Part shown: piece after piece, positions 56,001-62,000 of the stretch
Numbering within the stretch: the stretch's first letter is position 1
Layout: each line of letters opens with the position of its first letter
Origin: Ctena decussata
Taxonomy: Eukaryota; Mollusca; Bivalvia; Lucinida; Lucinidae
DNA length: 64,000 bases
Assembly (NCBI GenBank): GCA_963989385.1
Contig: OZ022502.1
Span: 55,049,454-55,113,453 of the forward strand
Direction: 5' to 3'
Made by a program: the position numbers and the translations under genes
Notes under the pieces: generated by a model
Told to the model about the DNA's origin: nothing
The model's input: only the letters and a program-made list of their open reading frames with translations
Database searches by the model: none

Positions 56001-59000
56001 TAGAATGATAAACAACACAATTCAAATAAGATCACATTAGGTCAATTATTATCCTTTCGAAAGCCGTACGTTTCAAGAAAAGCGCTAGAAAAGGGTAGGG
56101 TAGATTATTGGAACCTAAATTTAGACTTACTTACTTGATGATTCAAACCGAAAGTGCAATCAATAGGATATAGAATTAGCCATTCAATATATAACACTTA
56201 TTTTTCTTATAACGTCAGATGTCACTGCACAGGGGTCACGCTACCAAAATGTATGCGCATGGAGATGTTTTTTTTTTTTGTTTGTTTGTTGTTTCTTTAG
56301 ATATGTTTTCCACTTTCTCACTCTCTTTCTCTCTTCTTTTTTGCCGTTTTATTGCGCAGTTATCCCATATTTTTATTTTGGTCCTGCTTGTTTGATACGC
56401 TGAGTAAGGTGTTTGAAAAACGACAAGGACAACTTCGGTTTCAGAAATTAATTTTTCAAGCTTTTTACGCCATTTGAAAGCTTCTCGTGCCCTCCCGATA
56501 TTCAATTCAGGACAGATACTAAAAGAATGCAAGGACATGGTACTGGCATATACAAAGAAATCAACATTAATAGAAAGCTGGAACATATGAGGTCGTAAGG
56601 GTCGTTCAAAAGTCATTGTTAGCAGCTATGCAAAATGACGTTACGGCTGTGGAAAGAATATCAAATGCTATATATATTTCGTAATAAATATTTCATCACC
56701 CTTTTCTTCAGATCTATTGTTGCTGTGGAACACTTGTCACTTATCACATTTCACTTTAATTAACCTTGGGTAATAGATGATAATATATAGTCAGAAAACT
56801 CAAGAACTTTAATTAATTTTTTATAACGCATGTAAAACTATTGTAACGTCATTAAAGTCCACAGCTTGGAAATTTATATAAAATGCCCCCGTTCTGAAAA
56901 CAGATATGGTTTGGAATAAATAACAAGCTAAGTCATATTTACTTTTCAAGACACATTCTGTGTCTGAGCTCCATTCTTGTTCATGTGTACAAGTAATGAT
57001 TCCTGATCCATTTAAATCGTAACCATCGTGGCAGGTTACCGTTGCACTGTCTCCATATTTCTTGCCCGCTGAAAAGTCTATGTCTCCATTTGCAACGTTG
57101 GTAGGTGGACAGTCTATAAATGGAAAGTTTAGTGAATTTCAGATAAAGTTTCCGTTGCAAACCATCATTATATTATAAAATGTCAAACTCTTTGTGACAG
57201 CATCCAAATATACAGCTATACATGTATCGACATCTTAAACAATATCATGTAATGAATGTCTGATGCATCTGCCTTTCCAACTGTATCAAATGAGTCATAA
57301 ATGATTATACACGAAGACCGATATTAAAGATTCTCCTTATAAAATACAATTTTAAGACATTGGAAAACTGATTCTGAGTAAAGACAAAACTTGTTCATCA
57401 ATATATAAATCCATAGCAATTTCCCAATTTAAGAATTGTACAAACAATAACATTAAAATGTCAAACCTATGGCTTCACAAGTTGTAGTGGTACTCCAGTT
57501 TCCATCGCTCTGACATTCTATAAAGCCTCTACCCACTATCTCGTATCCGGTATCGCAAGTAACAGAAATCACTTGTCCATATGTTGTGTCCTTATTTGTA
57601 AAATCAACAATCCCGTTAGTGACATTTGCAGGGCTCCCACAATCTACATAGAATGATAAACAACACAATTCAAATAAGATCACATTAGGTCAATTATTAT
57701 CCTTTCGAAAGCCGTACGTTTCAAGAAAAGCGCTAGAAAAGGGAAGGGTAGATTATTGGAACCTAAATTTAGACTTACTTACTTACTTGATGATTCAAAT
57801 CGAAAGTGCAATCAATAGGATATAGAATTAGCCATTCAATATATGACACTTATTTTTCTTATAACGTCAGATGTCACTGCGCAGGCGTCACGCTACCAAA
57901 ATGTATGCGCATGGAGATTTTTTTTTTTTTTTTTTTTTTTTTTCAATTTTCTCCAGATATATTTACCACTTTTCTCACTCTCTTTCTCTCTTCTTTTTTG
58001 CCGTTTTATTGCGCAGTTATCCCATATTTTTATTTTGGTCCTGCATGTTTGATACGCTGAGTAAGGTGTTTGAAAAAAGACAAGGACAACTTCGGTTTCA
58101 GAAATTAATTTTTCAAGCTTTTTACGCCATTTGAAAGCTTCTCGTGCCCTCCCGTATTCAATTCAGGACAGATACTAAAAGAATGCAAGGACATGGTACT
58201 GGCATATACAAAGAAATCAACATTAATAGAAAGCTGGAACATATGAGGTCGTAAGGGTCGTTCAAAAGTCATTGTTAGCAGCTATGCAAAATTACGTTAC
58301 GGCTGTGGAAAGAATATCAAATGCTATATATATTTCGTAATAAATATTTCATCACCCTTTTCTTCAGATCTATTGTTGCTGTGGAACACTTGTCACTTAT
58401 CACATTTCAATTTAATTAACCTTGGGTAATAGATGATAATATATAGTCAGAAAACTCAATAACTTTAATTAATTTTTTATAACGCATGTAAAACTATTGT
58501 AACGTCATTAAAGTCCATAGCTTGGAAATTTATATAAAATGCCCCCGTTCTGAAAACAGATATGGTTTGGATTAAATAACAAGCTAAGTCATATTTACTT
58601 TTCAAGACACATTCTGTGTCTGAGCTCCATTCTTGTTCATGTGTACAAGTAATGATTCCTGATCCATTTAAATCGTAACCATCGTGGCAGGTTACCGTTG
58701 CATTGTCTCCATATTTCTTGCCCGCTGAAAAGTCTATGTCTCCATTTGCAACGTTGCTAGGTGGACAGTCTATTAATGGAAAGTTTAGTAAATTTCAGAT
58801 AAAGTTTCCGTTGCAAACCATCATTATATTATAAAATGTCAAAATCTTTGTGACAGCATCCAAATATACAGCTATACATGTATCGACATCTTAAACAATA
58901 TCATGTAATGAATGTCTGATGCATCTGCCTTTCCAACTGTATCAAATGAGTCATAAATGATTATACACGAAGACCGATATTAAAGATTATCCTTATAAAA

Positions 59001-62000
59001 TACAATTTTAAGACATTGGAAAACTGATTCTGAGTAAAGACAAAACTTGTACATCAATATATAAATCCATAGCAATTTCCCAATTTAAGAATTGTACAAA
59101 CAATAACATTAAAAGGTCAAACCTATGGCTTCACAAGTTGTAGTGGTACTCCAGTTTCCATCGCTCTGACATTCTATAAAGCCTCTACCCACTATCTCGT
59201 ATCCGGTATCGCAAGTAACAGAAATCACTTGTCCATATGTTGTGTCCTTATTTGTAAAATCAACAATCCCGTTAGTGACATTTGCAGGGCTCCCACAATC
59301 TACATAGAATGATAAACAACACAATTCAAATAAGATCACATTAGGTCAATCATTATCCTTTCGAAAGCCGTGCGTTTCAAGAAAAGCGCTAGAAAAGGGT
59401 AGGGTAGATTATTGGAACCTAAATTTAGACTTACTTACTTGATGATTCAAACCGAAAGTGCAATCAATAGGATATAGAATTAGCCATTCAATATATGACA
59501 TTTATTTTTCTTATAACGTCAGATGTCACTGCGCAGGGGTCACGCTACCAAAATGTATGCGCATGGAGATGTTTTTTTTTTTTTTTTTGGATTTTTCTCC
59601 AGATATGTTTTCCACTTTTCTCACTCTCTTTCTCTTTTCTTTTTGCCGTTTTATTGCGCAGTTATCCCATATTTTTATTTTGGTCCTGCTTGTTTGATAC
59701 GCTGAGTAAGGTGTTTGAAAAACGACAAGGACAACTTCGGTTTCAGAAATTAATTTTTCAAGCTTTTTACGCCATTTGAAAGCTTCTCGTGCCCTCCCGG
59801 TATTCAATTCAGGACAGATACTAAAAGAATGCAAGGACATGGTACTGGCATATACAAAGAAATCAACATTAATAGAAAGCTGGAACATATGAGGTCGTAA
59901 GGGTCGTTCAAAAGTCATTGTTAGCAGCTATGCAAAATGACGTTACGGCTGTGGAAAGAATATCAAATGCTATGTATATTTCGTAATAAATATTTCATCA
60001 CCCTTTTCTTCAGATCTATTGTTGCTGTGGAACACTTGTCACTTATCACATTTCACTTTAATTAACCTTGGGTAATAGATAATAATATATAGTCAGAAAA
60101 CTCAATAACTGTAATTAATTTTTGAATAAAGCATGTAAAACTATTGTAACGTCATTAAAGTCCATAGCTTGGAAATTTATATAAAATGCCCCCGTTCTGA
60201 AAACAGATATGGTTTGGATTAAATAACAAGCTAAGTCATATTTACTTTTCAAGACACATTCTGTGTCTGAGCTCCATTCTTGTTCATGTGTACAAGTAAT
60301 GATTCCTGATCCATTTAAATCGTAACCATCGTGGCAGGTTACCGTTGCATTGTCTCCATATTTCTTGCCCGCTGAAAAGTCTACGTCTCCATTTGCAACG
60401 TTGGTAGGTGGACAGTCTATAAAAGGAAAGGTTAGTGAATTTCAGATAACGTTTCCGTTGCAAACCATCATTATATTATAAAATGTCAAAATCTTTGTGA
60501 CAGCATCCAAATATACAGCTATACATGTATCGACATCTTAAACAATATCATGTAATGAATGTCTGATGCATCTGCCTTTCCAACTGTATCAAATGAGTCA
60601 TAAATGATTATAAACGGAGACCGATATTAAAGATTCTCCTTATAAAATACAATTTTAAGACATTGGAAAACTGATTCTGAGTAAAGACAAAACTTGTACA
60701 TCAATATATAAATCCATAGCAATTTCCCAATTTAAGAATTGTACAAACAATAACATTAAAAGGTCAAACCTATGGCTTCACAAGTTGTAGTGGTACTCCA
60801 GTTTCCATCGCTCTGACATTCTATAAAGCCTCTACCCACTATCTCGTATCCGGTATCGCAAGTAACAGAAATCACTTGTCCATATGTTGTGTCCTTATTT
60901 GTAAAATCAACAATCCCGTTAGTGACATTTGCAGGGCTCCCACAATCTACATAGAATGATAAACAACACAATTCAAATAAGATCACATTAGGTCAATTAT
61001 TATCCTTTCGAAAGCCGTGCGTTTCAAGAAAAGCGCTAGAAAAGGGTAGGGTAGATTATTGGAACCTAAATTTAGACTTACTTACTTGATGATTCAAACC
61101 GAAAGTGCAATCAATAGGATATAGAATTAGCCATTCAATATATGACACTTATTTTTCTTATAACGTCAGATGTCACTGCGCAGGGGTCACGCTACCAAAA
61201 AGTATGCGAATGGAGATATTTTTTTTTTTTTCTAGTTTTCCCCAGATTTGTTTTCCACTTTTCTCACTCTCTTTCTCTCTTCTTTTCTACCGTTTTATTG
61301 CGCAGTTATCCCATATTTTTATTTTGGTCCTGCTTGTTTGATACGCTGAGTAAGGTGTTTGAAAAAAGACAAGGACAACTTCGGTTTCAGAAATTAATTT
61401 TTCAAGCTTTTTACGCCATTTGAAAGCTTCTCGTGCCCTCCCGTATTCAATTCAGGACAGATACTAAAAGAATGCAAGGACATGGTACTGGCATATACAA
61501 AGAAATCAACATTAATAGAAAGCTGGAACATATGAGGTCGTAAGGGTCGTTCAAAAGTCATTGTTAGCAGCTATGCAAAATTACGTTACGGCTGTGGAAA
61601 GAATATCAAATGCTATATATATTTCGTAATAAATATTTCATCACCCTTTTCTTCAGATCTATTGTTGCTGTGGAACACTTGTCACTTATCACATTTCACT
61701 TTAATTAACCTTGGGTAATAGATGATAATATATAGTCAGAAAACTCAATAACTTTAATTAATTTTTGAATAACGCATGTAAAACTATTGTAACGTCATTA
61801 AAGTCCATAGCTTGGAAATTTATATAAAATGCCCCCGTTCTGAAAACAGATATGGTTTGGATTAAATAACAAGCTAAGTCATATTTACTTTTCAAGACAC
61901 ATTCTGTGTCTGAGCTCCATTCTTGTTCATGTGTACAAGTAATGATTCCTGATCCATTTAAATCGTAACCATCGTGGCAGGTTACCGTTGCATTGTCTCC

